From: Vibrio sp. UBA2441
GTDB lineage: Bacteria; Pseudomonadota; Gammaproteobacteria; Enterobacterales; Vibrionaceae
DNA: 64,000 nucleotides
NCBI GenBank assembly: GCA_002342685.1
Contig: DDQN01000079.1
Span: 37,994-101,993 of the forward strand
Direction of reading: 5' to 3'
Below, piece by piece: positions 18,341-26,204 of this stretch. Under the pieces are notes generated by a model. The model ran no database searches. It was given only the letters and a program-made list of their open reading frames with translations, and was not told the origin of the DNA. Each line of letters opens with the position of its first letter. The first letter of the stretch is position 1. The translations under genes and the position numbers were made by a program.

Positions 18341-19144
18341 ATGAATTGGATGCAACATCCGCTAGTTAAAGACATTACAGAAGTAGGCTGTTTGCTTACG
18401 CAAAACGGTTGGGCGGAAGCCTTTGCTGGCAACATAAGTGTTTGGTTAACTCAAGAACAAACGGCAGAACTGGTTTTGGATAGTGGTGACTCCCGCTGGT
18501 TTTCCTTACCCGAAGCGGTACCGTCGATGGCAAATGAGATGTTTTTGATCTCAGCGAGTGGGGCCATGTTAAGAGCTTTGGCTGAGCATACAGAGCAGAA
18601 AATGGGTGTAATACAGCTTGATAATAAAGGTGAACGATATCGGGTTTTAGCTGGGTTCAATAATAGTGCCCGACCTACCAGTGAACTGATCACTCACCTG
18701 AAAGTGCTTGCCAGCAGAGAGGATGACCAACGCGTCGTTATTCATACTCATGCAACCGCTCTTATAACCATGAGTTTAGGCTTGAAAGGCAGTAGTGAGG
18801 ACTTTAGTAAATGGCTATGGAGTGTTAGTGCTGAAGCGATGTACTTTTATCCTGATGGTGTTGGAGTCTGTCCTTGGGCTGTGGCTGGCTCTGTGGAACT
18901 TGGGGAGTATTCAGCTCAGTTGGCCAAGAAGCATCGTCTTATTTTATGGCCAGCACATGGTGTTTTGGCTTTAGGGACCAATTTAAACACAGCGTTAGGT
19001 TTGATTGAAACCGCCGATAAAGCTGCCGAAATTTATTGCCAATTATTGGCGATGAATAAATTTGAAAATCTATTAAACGAAGACCAGTTACTTCAGCTCG
19101 CACAGGCATTCTCGGTCTCTCCTCAATTTAACTTAGGTCAATAA
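18341..19144 (+). CDS. Class II aldolase, rhamnulose-1-phosphate aldolase-like
   Basis: 267 residues, clearly related to E. coli RhaD. Shared features are a GNIS loop near residue 30, PTSELITHL with the catalytic Glu, VIHTHATALI giving two zinc His, FPDGVG-like YPDGVGVCPW, and LILWPAHGVLALG with the third zinc His. RhaD cleaves a ketose 1-phosphate to DHAP and an aldehyde. There is no rhamnose isomerase or kinase nearby. Instead a pentose-1-phosphate-producing phosphorylase precedes it and an MtnA-like isomerase follows at once, so the likely substrate is ribulose 1-phosphate or 5-deoxyribulose 1-phosphate. It is not the MtnB dehydratase by motif comparison. Confidence 0.82.
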   Translation: MNWMQHPLVKDITEVGCLLTQNGWAEAFAGNISVWLTQEQTAELVLDSGDSRWFSLPEAVPSMANEMFLISASGAMLRALAEHTEQKMGVIQLDNKGERYRVLAGFNNSARPTSELITHLKVLASREDDQRVVIHTHATALITMSLGLKGSSEDFSKWLWSVSAEAMYFYPDGVGVCPWAVAGSVELGEYSAQLAKKHRLILWPAHGVLALGTNLNTALGLIETADKAAEIYCQLLAMNKFENLLNEDQLLQLAQAFSVSPQFNLGQ

Positions 19145-19145
19145 T

Positions 19146-20249
19146 ATGAAAATCGATGGAAAACAATACCGCTCAATCTGGCTCGCTGATGACAACCAGA
19201 GTATTCACATTTTTAATCAGGAAAAACTACCCTATGAGTTTGAAATTTTAACGCTTGTTTCCCTTGAGCAAGCGGCAGAAGCTATTGTTTCGATGAAAGT
19301 ACGCGGCGCGCCCTTAATAGGCTGCGTTGGGGCTTACGGAATGGCGTTTGCCATGAGTCAAGATAACAGTGATCAGGCCATTGAAAATGCGTATAAGATC
19401 TTAGTTGAAACACGGCCAACCGCCATTAATTTGAAATGGGCATTAGACAGAGTTTGTGGACGTTTAAAAGCCGCTTTACCTGAAGAACGTGTCGCTGTGG
19501 CTTACAAGGAGTCTGAGGCAATTTGCGACGAAGATGCTGAAATTAATCACAATATTGGTATGTATGGCTTAGACATCATTAAGTCTATTGCAAAAGAAAA
19601 GCCTTCTGGTGAGGCAGTGAATATCCTTACCCACTGCAATGCAGGTTGGCTGGCAACTGTGGATTGGGGTACAGCGCTTGCGCCAATTTATCTTGCATAT
19701 AATGAAGGTATCAACGTTCATGTCTGGGTTGATGAAACGCGCCCGAGAAATCAGGGGGCATTGACGTCATTTGAGCTTGGTGGCCATGGTGTCGCGCATA
19801 CCTTGATTGCGGATAATGTAGGAGGACATTTGATGCAGCATGGTGAGGTGGATATGGTTATTGTAGGAACAGACCGTGTCACTGCCCGTGGCGATGTGTG
19901 CAATAAAATTGGTACCTATCTGAAAGCGTTGGCAGCTAAGGCGAATGGCGTTCCTTTTTACGTTGCACTTCCTTCTCCAACCATTGATCCTTCTGTCTGG
20001 GACGGTGTGAAAGAGATACCAATAGAGCAGCGCAATGGTAAAGAGCAATCGCATGTGCAGGGTATCGATGTGTCAGGGCAACGCAGTTTTGTTAATACAG
20101 CACCAAAAGGAACTGAGTGCGGAAATTATGCATTTGACGTAACCCCTTGCGAATTGGTCACGGGACTTATTACAGAAAAAGGCATCTGTGAAGCTAACCA
20201 TGAAAAACTGAAGATGATGTTTCCGGAGATCATGAGTCAGACATCTTGA
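19146..20249 (+). CDS. mtnA: S-methyl-5-thioribose-1-phosphate isomerase family (aldose-1-P isomerase)
   Basis: 367-residue eIF2B-like isomerase converting an aldopentose 1-phosphate to the ketose 1-phosphate. Conserved motifs: KVRGAPLIGCVGAYG, NILTHCNAGWLATVDWGTALAP with the catalytic Cys, VDETRPRNQGALTSFEL, and VGTDRVTARGDVCNKIGTYLKA with the catalytic Asp. The usual GADRIAANGD reads GTDRVTARGD here, a change near the active site. The genes for the rest of the methionine salvage pathway (MTR kinase, mtnB, mtnC, mtnD) are absent from the locus, so the enzyme probably works on ribose 1-phosphate or 5-deoxyribose 1-phosphate. It starts one base after the aldolase stop, indicating tight coupling. 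Confidence 0.85.
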   Translation: MKIDGKQYRSIWLADDNQSIHIFNQEKLPYEFEILTLVSLEQAAEAIVSMKVRGAPLIGCVGAYGMAFAMSQDNSDQAIENAYKILVETRPTAINLKWALDRVCGRLKAALPEERVAVAYKESEAICDEDAEINHNIGMYGLDIIKSIAKEKPSGEAVNILTHCNAGWLATVDWGTALAPIYLAYNEGINVHVWVDETRPRNQGALTSFELGGHGVAHTLIADNVGGHLMQHGEVDMVIVGTDRVTARGDVCNKIGTYLKALAAKANGVPFYVALPSPTIDPSVWDGVKEIPIEQRNGKEQSHVQGIDVSGQRSFVNTAPKGTECGNYAFDVTPCELVTGLITEKGICEANHEKLKMMFPEIMSQTS

Positions 20250-20375
20250 GGTTTTCTATCACACTAGCACTGACATTGAGTGATATAAGTATGCTTAACG
20301 ATAATCAGTTATTGATTCGAGGGCCCAAAGCGCGGTAGTTTGAATACAAATAGTCACGATAAGGTTGATATTCAA

Positions 20376-21278
20376 ATGTTTCGCCGCTTGGTTTTGGGTA
20401 TTGCGCTGTTGGCCAGTTTTCAGTGTTTATCGGCCAGCTATTTGCTGCCAGAAGATGATAGCCGGATTGTCGGTCGTATTCAGCATCATATTGTTAAAGA
20501 AGGGGAGACTTTTTCTCTTCTGACAAAGCAGTATGATGTTGGCTTGTTATCGTTAATGGCTGCGAACAAAGGTATTGATCCATTTTTGCCGAACGCCGGG
20601 ACGGTAATTACCATACCTTCTCAGTTTATTTTGCCGACGGAAGACAGAGATGGCATCGTGATTAATTTGGCGGAACTTCGCCTATATTATTTTGATAAAG
20701 ATAAAAAGCGAGTACATATATTTCCGGTTGGTATTGGTCGCATTGGCCGCGACACGCCTGAGATGTCATCTTATATTAATGAAAAAATCCCACACCCTAC
20801 CTGGACTCCCCCTGAATCCATTCGTCAGGAATCATTGGCTAAAGGTATTGTATTACCTAAAGTGGTTCCGGCCGGACCGAATAACCCTTTAGGAGACTAT
20901 GCATTACGGCTGGCCTATGGCGTCGGCGATTATCTGATCCACGGAACCAATCGCGATTTTGGTATTGGTTTGCGGGTGAGTTCTGGCTGTATTCGCATGG
21001 AGCCACCAGCGATTGAGTGGCTTTTTCAACAGGTACAACGAAAGGACAAGGTCAGGGTAGTGAATATCCCGATTAAGGTTTCTTTGGAGCCCGATAGAAG
21101 TGTGTTTATGGAAGTGCATGAACCATTAACAAAAAGTAACGGTGAGCAAGAGATGTTATCCATGCCGCAAGAGTTAGAGTGGTGGATGACGGAGTTTGAT
21201 GTGTCTATGGTTAAGGCAAAAGCAGCGATACTTGTTCAAAGTGGCGTGCCTATAGAAATAGCCACCTCTACTTTGTAA
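20376..21278 (+). CDS. L,D-transpeptidase with LysM domain
   Basis: 300-residue exported enzyme: signal peptide (MFRRLVLGIALLASFQCLSA), a LysM repeat (HHIVKEGETFSLLTKQYDVGLLSLMAANKGIDPFLPNAGTVITIP), then a YkuD catalytic domain with LIHGTN and SSGCIRM, the active-site His and Cys. This ErfK/YbiS/YcfS layout fits enzymes that attach Lpp to meso-diaminopimelate or make 3-3 peptidoglycan crosslinks. I start at the ATG at 20376 because it begins the signal peptide; a TTG at 20340 adds 12 polar residues. The lpp gene lies convergent, 38 bases away. Confidence 0.88.
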   Translation: MFRRLVLGIALLASFQCLSASYLLPEDDSRIVGRIQHHIVKEGETFSLLTKQYDVGLLSLMAANKGIDPFLPNAGTVITIPSQFILPTEDRDGIVINLAELRLYYFDKDKKRVHIFPVGIGRIGRDTPEMSSYINEKIPHPTWTPPESIRQESLAKGIVLPKVVPAGPNNPLGDYALRLAYGVGDYLIHGTNRDFGIGLRVSSGCIRMEPPAIEWLFQQVQRKDKVRVVNIPIKVSLEPDRSVFMEVHEPLTKSNGEQEMLSMPQELEWWMTEFDVSMVKAKAAILVQSGVPIEIATSTL

Positions 21279-21290
21279 AAGGTGGCTAGT
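21260..21290. terminator. Hairpin between L,D-transpeptidase and lpp
   Basis: 8-bp arms AGCCACCT (21260-21267) and AGGTGGCT (21280-21287), 12-base loop, short T run. It overlaps the stop codon of the transpeptidase gene and may end both convergent genes. Confidence 0.55.
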
Positions 21291-21316
21291 TTAACGGCTC
21301 ACTGAGTGATTACAGA

Positions 21317-21610
21317 CTATTTAGTATAAGACTGAGCGATATTATCGATACGCTCATTTGCTCGTGCTGCTTCGTCTAGAGCCGATTGGGCCGTTTCTTG
21401 AGCAGATGTTGCTGCTCTTTGTGCTTCCATTGCTCGCATCTCAGTTCGAGATTGGCTCTGTTTTAAGGATGCGACTTCTTGGCTTAACTGATCAACTTTA
21501 CTACTGAGGCTGTTAAGCTGGTTAGTGGTTTCTTGGTCTGGTCCTGTTGCACAACCAGCCAGTAATAAAACTGAACTGACGCTTGCTATTAGTAAAACCT
21601 TTTTGTTCAT
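21317..21610 (-). CDS. lpp: Major outer membrane (Braun-type) lipoprotein
   Basis: 97-residue lipoprotein: signal peptide with lipobox LLAGC (Cys20), then a heptad coiled coil (LNSLSSKVDQLSQEVASLKQ) turning into an alanine-rich stretch (AQRAATSAQETAQSALDEAARANERIDNIA), ending SYTK. The C-terminal Lys is the residue that L,D-transpeptidases join to peptidoglycan in E. coli Lpp. It is about 20 residues longer than E. coli Lpp, which would give a longer tether. A strong AGGAG precedes the ATG, as expected for an abundant protein. Confidence 0.88.
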   Translation of the reverse strand: MNKKVLLIASVSSVLLLAGCATGPDQETTNQLNSLSSKVDQLSQEVASLKQSQSRTEMRAMEAQRAATSAQETAQSALDEAARANERIDNIAQSYTK

Positions 21611-21915
21611 TTGAACTCCTTGTTCTTGCCGTTGTTAGTGAACTCACGCTAAATCTTGCACACTGAGGTAGTCTGAGTATAGATCATCATTGATTATAAA
21701 CTAGTGCTATCAAGAGGTTGACCTATTAATGTGTCTATTTGTTGAACTACCTCAATAAATAGAGCAGAGAATAGATATAGCCATTTAGATTTCGTTTTTT
21801 AGTATGTAAATTATTAAAGAATATTTTATGTGATCTATATCCAATGGTAGGCTTTTCACGCTATCATAGCGGGCTATTTTTTATTCTTAAAAATCACTAA
21901 TCGTTGGAGCATACT
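21611..21915. other. Intergenic region between lpp and helicase
   Basis: About 305 AT-rich bases between divergent genes. No reading frame of note. It must contain the lpp promoter and the leader of the helicase mRNA; I could not define their elements. Confidence 0.5.
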
Positions 21916-23250
21916 TTGCAGTTTAAAGAACTAGGCCTTGATAATCGCTTACTTAAAAATTTAGATCATTTTGCGTTTAAGAAAGCGACGGATATTCAAC
22001 AGCAAGCGATACCCGTTGCTATTGCTGGTAAAGACCTATTGGCGTCTTCTAAAACTGGCTCAGGTAAAACGTTAGCATTTGTGTTGCCTATGCTGCATAA
22101 GGCACTGAAGTCTAAGTCTTTTTCAGCAAGAGATCCTCGGGCGGTTATTCTTGCTCCAACTCGTGAATTGGCTAAACAAGTTTATGGTGAACTGCGCGGT
22201 ATGTTGGGTGGGTTGTCTTATACTGGTGCGCTTATTTTGGGTGGTGAAAACTTTAATGATCAAGTTAAAGCATTACGTAAACACCCCAAGTTTATCGTGG
22301 CGACTCCGGGGCGTTTAGCGGATCACCTTGAGCATCGCTCACTTTTTTTAGATAGCTTGGATACCCTCATACTTGATGAGGCTGACCGTATGCTTGATCT
22401 TGGCTTTGCGCCAGAACTGCGTCGTATCCATAAAGCAGCTAAACATCGTCGTCGTCAAACATTAATGTTTTCTGCTACGTTAGACCACGCTGAAGTTAAT
22501 GATATCGCAATGGAAATGCTGAATGAACCAAAGCGTATATCAATCGGTATTTCAACCGAAGAACATAAAGACATCAGCCAATCGTTTTATTTGTGTGACC
22601 ATCTGGATCATAAAGAAGCGATTCTGAATAGAATTATTGATGATGCAGAATATCGTCAGATTATTGTTTTCACAGCAACAAGAGTTGATACAGAGCGTTT
22701 AACGAAGATCCTCAACGAGAAGAACCTGAAAGCGGTCGCTCTGAGCGGCCGCTTAAATCAGACTCAGCGTAACACTATCATGAGTCAATTTGAGCGTGCC
22801 GTATTTAAAATTTTGGTAACTACTGATGTTGCTTCACGTGGACTTGATATTGCTAACGTAACTCACGTGATCAATTTCGATATGCCTAAGCATACCGAGG
22901 AATACGTGCACCGCGTAGGCCGTACTGGTCGTGCTGGAAATAAAGGGACTGCTATATCGCTCGTTGGACCTAAAGACTGGGATAGCTTTAAACGTGTAGA
23001 AACCTATCTTCAACAGACACTGGCATTCTCTGTTTTGGAAGGATTAAAAGGCAAGTTTAAGGGAATTAAACCACGTAAACCTGACTTTAAAAATAAAGCT
23101 GAAATGCAGAAGAAGAATAAAGCGGCACAGAAAAAAGTGGCTAAGAAGCCAGCGAAGCGTGATAAGAGCTTCTATAAGAACGTGTCAGTGGGTGATGAGG
23201 TGTTTATTCCCAAGAAAAAACCAGCGACACCGACCCCTTCAGAAGACTAA
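21916..23250 (+). CDS. DEAD-box ATP-dependent RNA helicase
   Basis: 444-residue helicase with the full motif set: Q motif (FKKATDIQQQAIP), motif I ASSKTGSGKT, Ia PTRELA, Ib TPGRL, II DEAD as LDEADRML, III FSAT, V TTDVASRGLD, VI HRVGRTGRAG. The C-terminus is a basic Lys-rich tail (FKGIKPRKPDFKNKAEMQKKNKAAQKKVAKKPAKR) suited to RNA binding. I start at TTG 21916 because TTGGAG lies six bases upstream; the TTG at 21904 is part of that ribosome site. Members act in ribosome assembly and cold adaptation (SrmB/RhlE/DbpA group); exact ortholog not assigned. Confidence 0.9.
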   Translation: MQFKELGLDNRLLKNLDHFAFKKATDIQQQAIPVAIAGKDLLASSKTGSGKTLAFVLPMLHKALKSKSFSARDPRAVILAPTRELAKQVYGELRGMLGGLSYTGALILGGENFNDQVKALRKHPKFIVATPGRLADHLEHRSLFLDSLDTLILDEADRMLDLGFAPELRRIHKAAKHRRRQTLMFSATLDHAEVNDIAMEMLNEPKRISIGISTEEHKDISQSFYLCDHLDHKEAILNRIIDDAEYRQIIVFTATRVDTERLTKILNEKNLKAVALSGRLNQTQRNTIMSQFERAVFKILVTTDVASRGLDIANVTHVINFDMPKHTEEYVHRVGRTGRAGNKGTAISLVGPKDWDSFKRVETYLQQTLAFSVLEGLKGKFKGIKPRKPDFKNKAEMQKKNKAAQKKVAKKPAKRDKSFYKNVSVGDEVFIPKKKPATPTPSED

Positions 23251-23278
23251 CTACCTTATACCCACTGACGGGTATGCG

Positions 23279-23320
23279 ACCAACTGGCTGGAGTAATCAT
23301 CGGCCAGTTGGTGTTTTTTT
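23279..23320 (+). terminator. Strong rho-independent terminator after helicase
   Basis: 10-bp arms ACCAACTGGC (23279-23288) and GCCAGTTGGT (23303-23312), followed by GTTTTTTT. Classic terminator for the helicase transcript. Confidence 0.88.
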
Positions 23321-23407
23321 ACTCCCTTACTTATATTTCTCATTTGTTCATCTCAGATTCATCTAAGCTGGTTTATCATCAGACTTATAGAAAGAAAGAG
23401 GTGATGT

Positions 23408-23620
23408 ATGAATATTAATCGAATTATTTTTGCAACTATGGCGATCATCGTCAGTGTCTTTGCATTTTTCTTTAGTCTGCTGATGGCGATACCTGTTGCC
23501 ATCCTCGCTATAATTGCCGGAAAGCAGCTCCAGAAAAGAATGCAGGAGTCCCAAGCCACTCCCGCCGAGCACAATGTCATTGAGGGCGAGTATCAGGACC
23601 TGTCGAAAGAATCAGATTAA
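23408..23620 (+). CDS. Small membrane protein, unknown
   Basis: 70 residues: a hydrophobic N-terminal half (about residues 6-38, possibly two helices broken by the Pro of AIPVA) and a polar acidic tail (EHNVIEGEYQDLSKESD). The tail resembles the VIEGEY-type endings seen in several small bacterial membrane proteins. GAGGTGATGT before the ATG is a good ribosome site, and the gene follows a strong terminator, so it has its own promoter. No family function known to me. Confidence 0.65.
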   Translation: MNINRIIFATMAIIVSVFAFFFSLLMAIPVAILAIIAGKQLQKRMQESQATPAEHNVIEGEYQDLSKESD

Positions 23621-23660
23621 TCGTCATGTTTGTCCCTGCCTAGCCTAAGCGCTAAATCTT

Positions 23661-24944
23661 TCAAGCGTAAGCCAGCTCTTTGTCAGAGATCGATAGTTGG
23701 TAACACTCTTCGAGATTATTGGCAATACATTGAAATACAAGTCCGTCTAGCTCACCGTCATTAACCATCTTTGTCATCATAGTGTGGATTTGGTGTGAGC
23801 TTAATCGTGGTCGGTATGGGCGATTTTGAGACAGCGCCTGAAAGACATCCGCAACGGCTAAGATACGAGATGGCAAATCCAGTTCATTAGCTGTTTTATT
23901 GTATGGGTATCCTGAACCATTCAATCTTTCATGGTGATCAGATGCCCAACCTGCGATTTTCGAACCTGGAAACACAATATCTAACGCTAACTTGGTATCA
24001 ATTGTGTGCCGTTTTATATGAGTATACTCTTCGATGGTCAATGGCCCCGGTTTATGCAATATGTGATCGGGTGTTCTCAGTTTTCCAATATCGTGTACTA
24101 AACCTGCAATATGCAGTTTGGTAACGATGTCTTGTCGACAGTTTAGGTGTTTGGCTAAAAAAGAACACAGCTCAGCAACTTTAATTGAGTGTTGATAAGT
24201 GAATGGGCTTTTAGCATCAACAATACCAGCAATGAGTCTGGCTAAATTCAATAGTGAATCTACGGTTAATTCCCTTTCTAACCAGTCTAAATGCTTAAAA
24301 CGTAGAGGCATCACTTCAATACTTTCTGGTTCCATAGCGAACCAGAAACCGTCTTTTTGTACCAGTGAAGCCATGGCGCAGACTAGCTCCGGCTTAAATT
24401 GTATCCCGCTACATTCGAGTAAGTGTTCTGAAATTTGTTGTTTTTTTAAGACGATAAGACCCTTGTGTGTATTATTCATATAGTGAGCACGTAGGCAGTC
24501 AAGCCGGTCTGCCAGATAAATTAATGCTGCAATATCTTTTTCATAAGGGGAGATTGGCAACTGTTGCAACTCAGTCCAGTCGGTATGGTGATACAAAACA
24601 ATTGAGGAGAATGGCTCCAGTACCTCACAGGTTCGTAGTGCATTATAACCTCTGAGGCAATGTGCTTTTACATGATGGGGTGATATGTCAGAGACAAGAT
24701 GACTGTGCTCAGCCGTTTGTGAAACACCGCAATCATGAATCAATCCTGCAAGGAAGCAGAACTCCTGTTTCTTCTCTTCCCAGCCTAACTGTTTTGCACA
24801 ATGATAGGCAGTATAAGCAACTCTATGGCTGTGATTAGTGTCATCTACACCCACGTAGTCTAGCGCCCGCGCTACCCATATCAGGGCGTGTTTCAAGTCG
24901 ACTGTGAATAGGGCCTCGGATTGTTTGTTAACAGCTTCTATCAT
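23661..24944 (-). CDS. HD-GYP domain protein, probable cyclic-di-GMP phosphodiesterase
   Basis: 427 residues with two HD modules. The first (residues ~25-150) has HSHR, LIHDCG and an HH pair (YHHTDW) but lacks a GYP motif. The second (residues ~240-410) has HSIKVAELCSFLAKHL, AGLVHDIGKLRTP, HKPGPLTIEEY, SDHHERLNGSGYPY and ADVFQALSQNRPYR, which is the complete HD-GYP signature. The protein should hydrolyse cyclic-di-GMP or a related dinucleotide. There is no receiver or membrane domain, so the degenerate first HD may be the sensor. Monocistronic. Confidence 0.87.
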   Translation of the reverse strand: MIEAVNKQSEALFTVDLKHALIWVARALDYVGVDDTNHSHRVAYTAYHCAKQLGWEEKKQEFCFLAGLIHDCGVSQTAEHSHLVSDISPHHVKAHCLRGYNALRTCEVLEPFSSIVLYHHTDWTELQQLPISPYEKDIAALIYLADRLDCLRAHYMNNTHKGLIVLKKQQISEHLLECSGIQFKPELVCAMASLVQKDGFWFAMEPESIEVMPLRFKHLDWLERELTVDSLLNLARLIAGIVDAKSPFTYQHSIKVAELCSFLAKHLNCRQDIVTKLHIAGLVHDIGKLRTPDHILHKPGPLTIEEYTHIKRHTIDTKLALDIVFPGSKIAGWASDHHERLNGSGYPYNKTANELDLPSRILAVADVFQALSQNRPYRPRLSSHQIHTMMTKMVNDGELDGLVFQCIANNLEECYQLSISDKELAYA

Positions 24945-25151
24945 TGAGTTTCCTTAAACTATTGCTATAAATCTGCTTTCATATATACATTAATATTAGT
25001 TAATATGTTTATTAATTCCAGAAAGGATTTCAAATTATGCGTCTTCCAGTGTATTTATGACTAATGTTCTTGGCATCATGTCTGGTTCTTCACAGATTAC
25101 TTTCGTTATTTGATGCACTGTTAACGGCCCAGTGAAGGAGAGGATGTCTTT

Positions 25152-25514
25152 GTGTATAAGCAATTAACGGAAGAAAAACGCTTGCAGATTTGGGCCATGC
25201 GAAAAGAAGGCAAATCTCAATCTGATATTGCTAAGTTGTTAGATGTGCATCGTTCTACGGTTAGCAGAGAATTGAACAGAAATTCGGGTCCCTATGGTTA
25301 TGAGCCACAGCTCGCTCAGCGCATGGCGATTTATCGAAAGAAATTTCACCAGCAGATTGTAGAGCGTCAGTATGACGAGTTGTTGAAAGAGTTAGTCGAT
25401 TTAGGCTGGAGCAAAGCGCAATGTCAGGAGTTTATTCTTCACCATCACCCTGAACTCACTATAGAGCAATTAAATAAATTGCTAGATTCCTCAAATTTAT
25501 CAGAAAAAGATTAA
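25152..25514 (+). CDS. Orphan IS30-type helix-turn-helix protein
   Basis: 120 residues. Residues 1-50 form an HTH_38 domain as in IS30 transposases (LTEEKRLQIWAMRKEGKSQSDIAKLLDVHRSTVSRELNRN). The following part is a short helical region with no DDE catalytic domain, so this is not an intact transposase. The reading frame ends cleanly and a purine-rich AAGGAGAGGA lies upstream of the GTG start, suggesting a real gene, perhaps a transposase-derived regulator. Four GTTGCACTTGC repeats begin 22 bases after its stop codon. Whether it binds them is untested. Confidence 0.65.
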   Translation: MYKQLTEEKRLQIWAMRKEGKSQSDIAKLLDVHRSTVSRELNRNSGPYGYEPQLAQRMAIYRKKFHQQIVERQYDELLKELVDLGWSKAQCQEFILHHHPELTIEQLNKLLDSSNLSEKD

Positions 25515-25830
25515 AATCTGAGAGCAATGTCACGTGTTGCACTTGCTCTCGAATCCTATATTCCCGTTCCTTTTTTTTTGTTGCACTTGCCAACGTATCA
25601 TCGCGCAATAATACGCTTTAACCATTTTTTTTGTTGCACTTGCCTCTTTGGTTCTTTTGTTTATGCTTGTTGCACTTGCTCTATACTTCAAACTGAAATT
25701 CTTATTTATTCTTTATATTCAATGTGTTACGCGCATTGTTTTGATGTAGTATCTATCACGTTTTTTGTTTGTGTTGGTCACTATATTAAATGACGTAAAC
25801 ATTACAGAAGACTAATTCAGGGAGCTAAAA
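25515..25830. promoter_or_regulatory. Upstream region of VOC-dhaKL operon
   Basis: 316 bases without a gene. The first half holds the four GTTGCACTTGC repeats. The second half has a possible -10 (TATATT near 25783) and a weak CRP-like sequence, TGTAG-N6-TCACG, at about 25745-25760 with two mismatches in the left half. Start of transcription is not assigned. Confidence 0.4.
25536..25679. repeat. Four direct copies of GTTGCACTTGC
   Basis: Exact 11-bp copies at 25536-25546, 25580-25590, 25633-25643 and 25669-25679, all in the same orientation (start-to-start 44, 53 and 36 bases). Copies 2 and 3 share a preceding T-tract; copies 1 and 4 share a following TCT. No frame through the region looks coding. 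The array sits in the 316-base gap before the VOC-dhaKL-lsrF-like operon and could be an operator array; it is too irregular for CRISPR. Confidence 0.85.
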
Positions 25831-26145
25831 ATGAAGAAGTTCAACCATATCGGTATTCCAACGTCAGTAGAACATACCGGTGAGATTTTTAACCAAGATA
25901 TTGGTTTATATGTGACGGATTTTTCAGCAAGCGAACATCGTATTGAATGGCTGCGTTTTTTGGATGATAGCCCTATGCCAGATGAGTTAAAAACAACCGC
26001 GCACATTGCTTATGAAGTAGAAGATCTGGACGAGGCAATGAAAGGGAAAAAAGTGTTGCTTGAACCGTTTAATGCAAATGAATCATTAAAGATTGCATTT
26101 GTTATGGAAGATGAAGCGCCCGTAGAGTTGATGCAATATATTTAA
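25831..26145 (+). CDS. VOC (glyoxalase/bleomycin-resistance) superfamily protein
   Basis: 104-residue single-module VOC protein. It shows the N-terminal FNHIGIPT (metal-ligand His position), a central HIAYEVEDLDEAM and C-terminal APVELMQYI with a Glu at the usual last metal position. Such proteins are isomerases, lyases or epimerases acting on small carbonyl compounds. It is the first gene of the operon with dhaK, dhaL, the lsrF-like gene and DUF1097, with GGGAG upstream of its ATG. It may isomerise or epimerise the sugar substrate before or after phosphorylation; that is inference. Confidence 0.7.
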   Translation: MKKFNHIGIPTSVEHTGEIFNQDIGLYVTDFSASEHRIEWLRFLDDSPMPDELKTTAHIAYEVEDLDEAMKGKKVLLEPFNANESLKIAFVMEDEAPVELMQYI

Positions 26146-26204
26146 ACGACAACGTCAGAGCACTAAAAAAACAATTTCAATGACAAGAATAAGAGAATCC
26201 TACA

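Noticed and set aside
19146..20249. Classical methionine salvage operon
   Set aside because: Only the isomerase is present; MTR kinase, mtnB, mtnC and mtnD are absent and the neighbouring aldolase is RhaD-like.
25536..25679. CRISPR array
   Set aside because: Repeats are only 11 bp, spacers 25-42 bp and uneven, no cas genes in the window.
25536..25679. Sigma-54 promoters from TTGCAC...TTGC in each repeat
   Set aside because: The GG and GC elements are not separated by the required ten bases and the -24 GG is missing.
25527..25793. 88-residue frame over the GTTGCACTTGC repeats
   Set aside because: Low-complexity Cys/Phe-rich translation driven by the repeats and T-tracts, no ribosome site, no family features.
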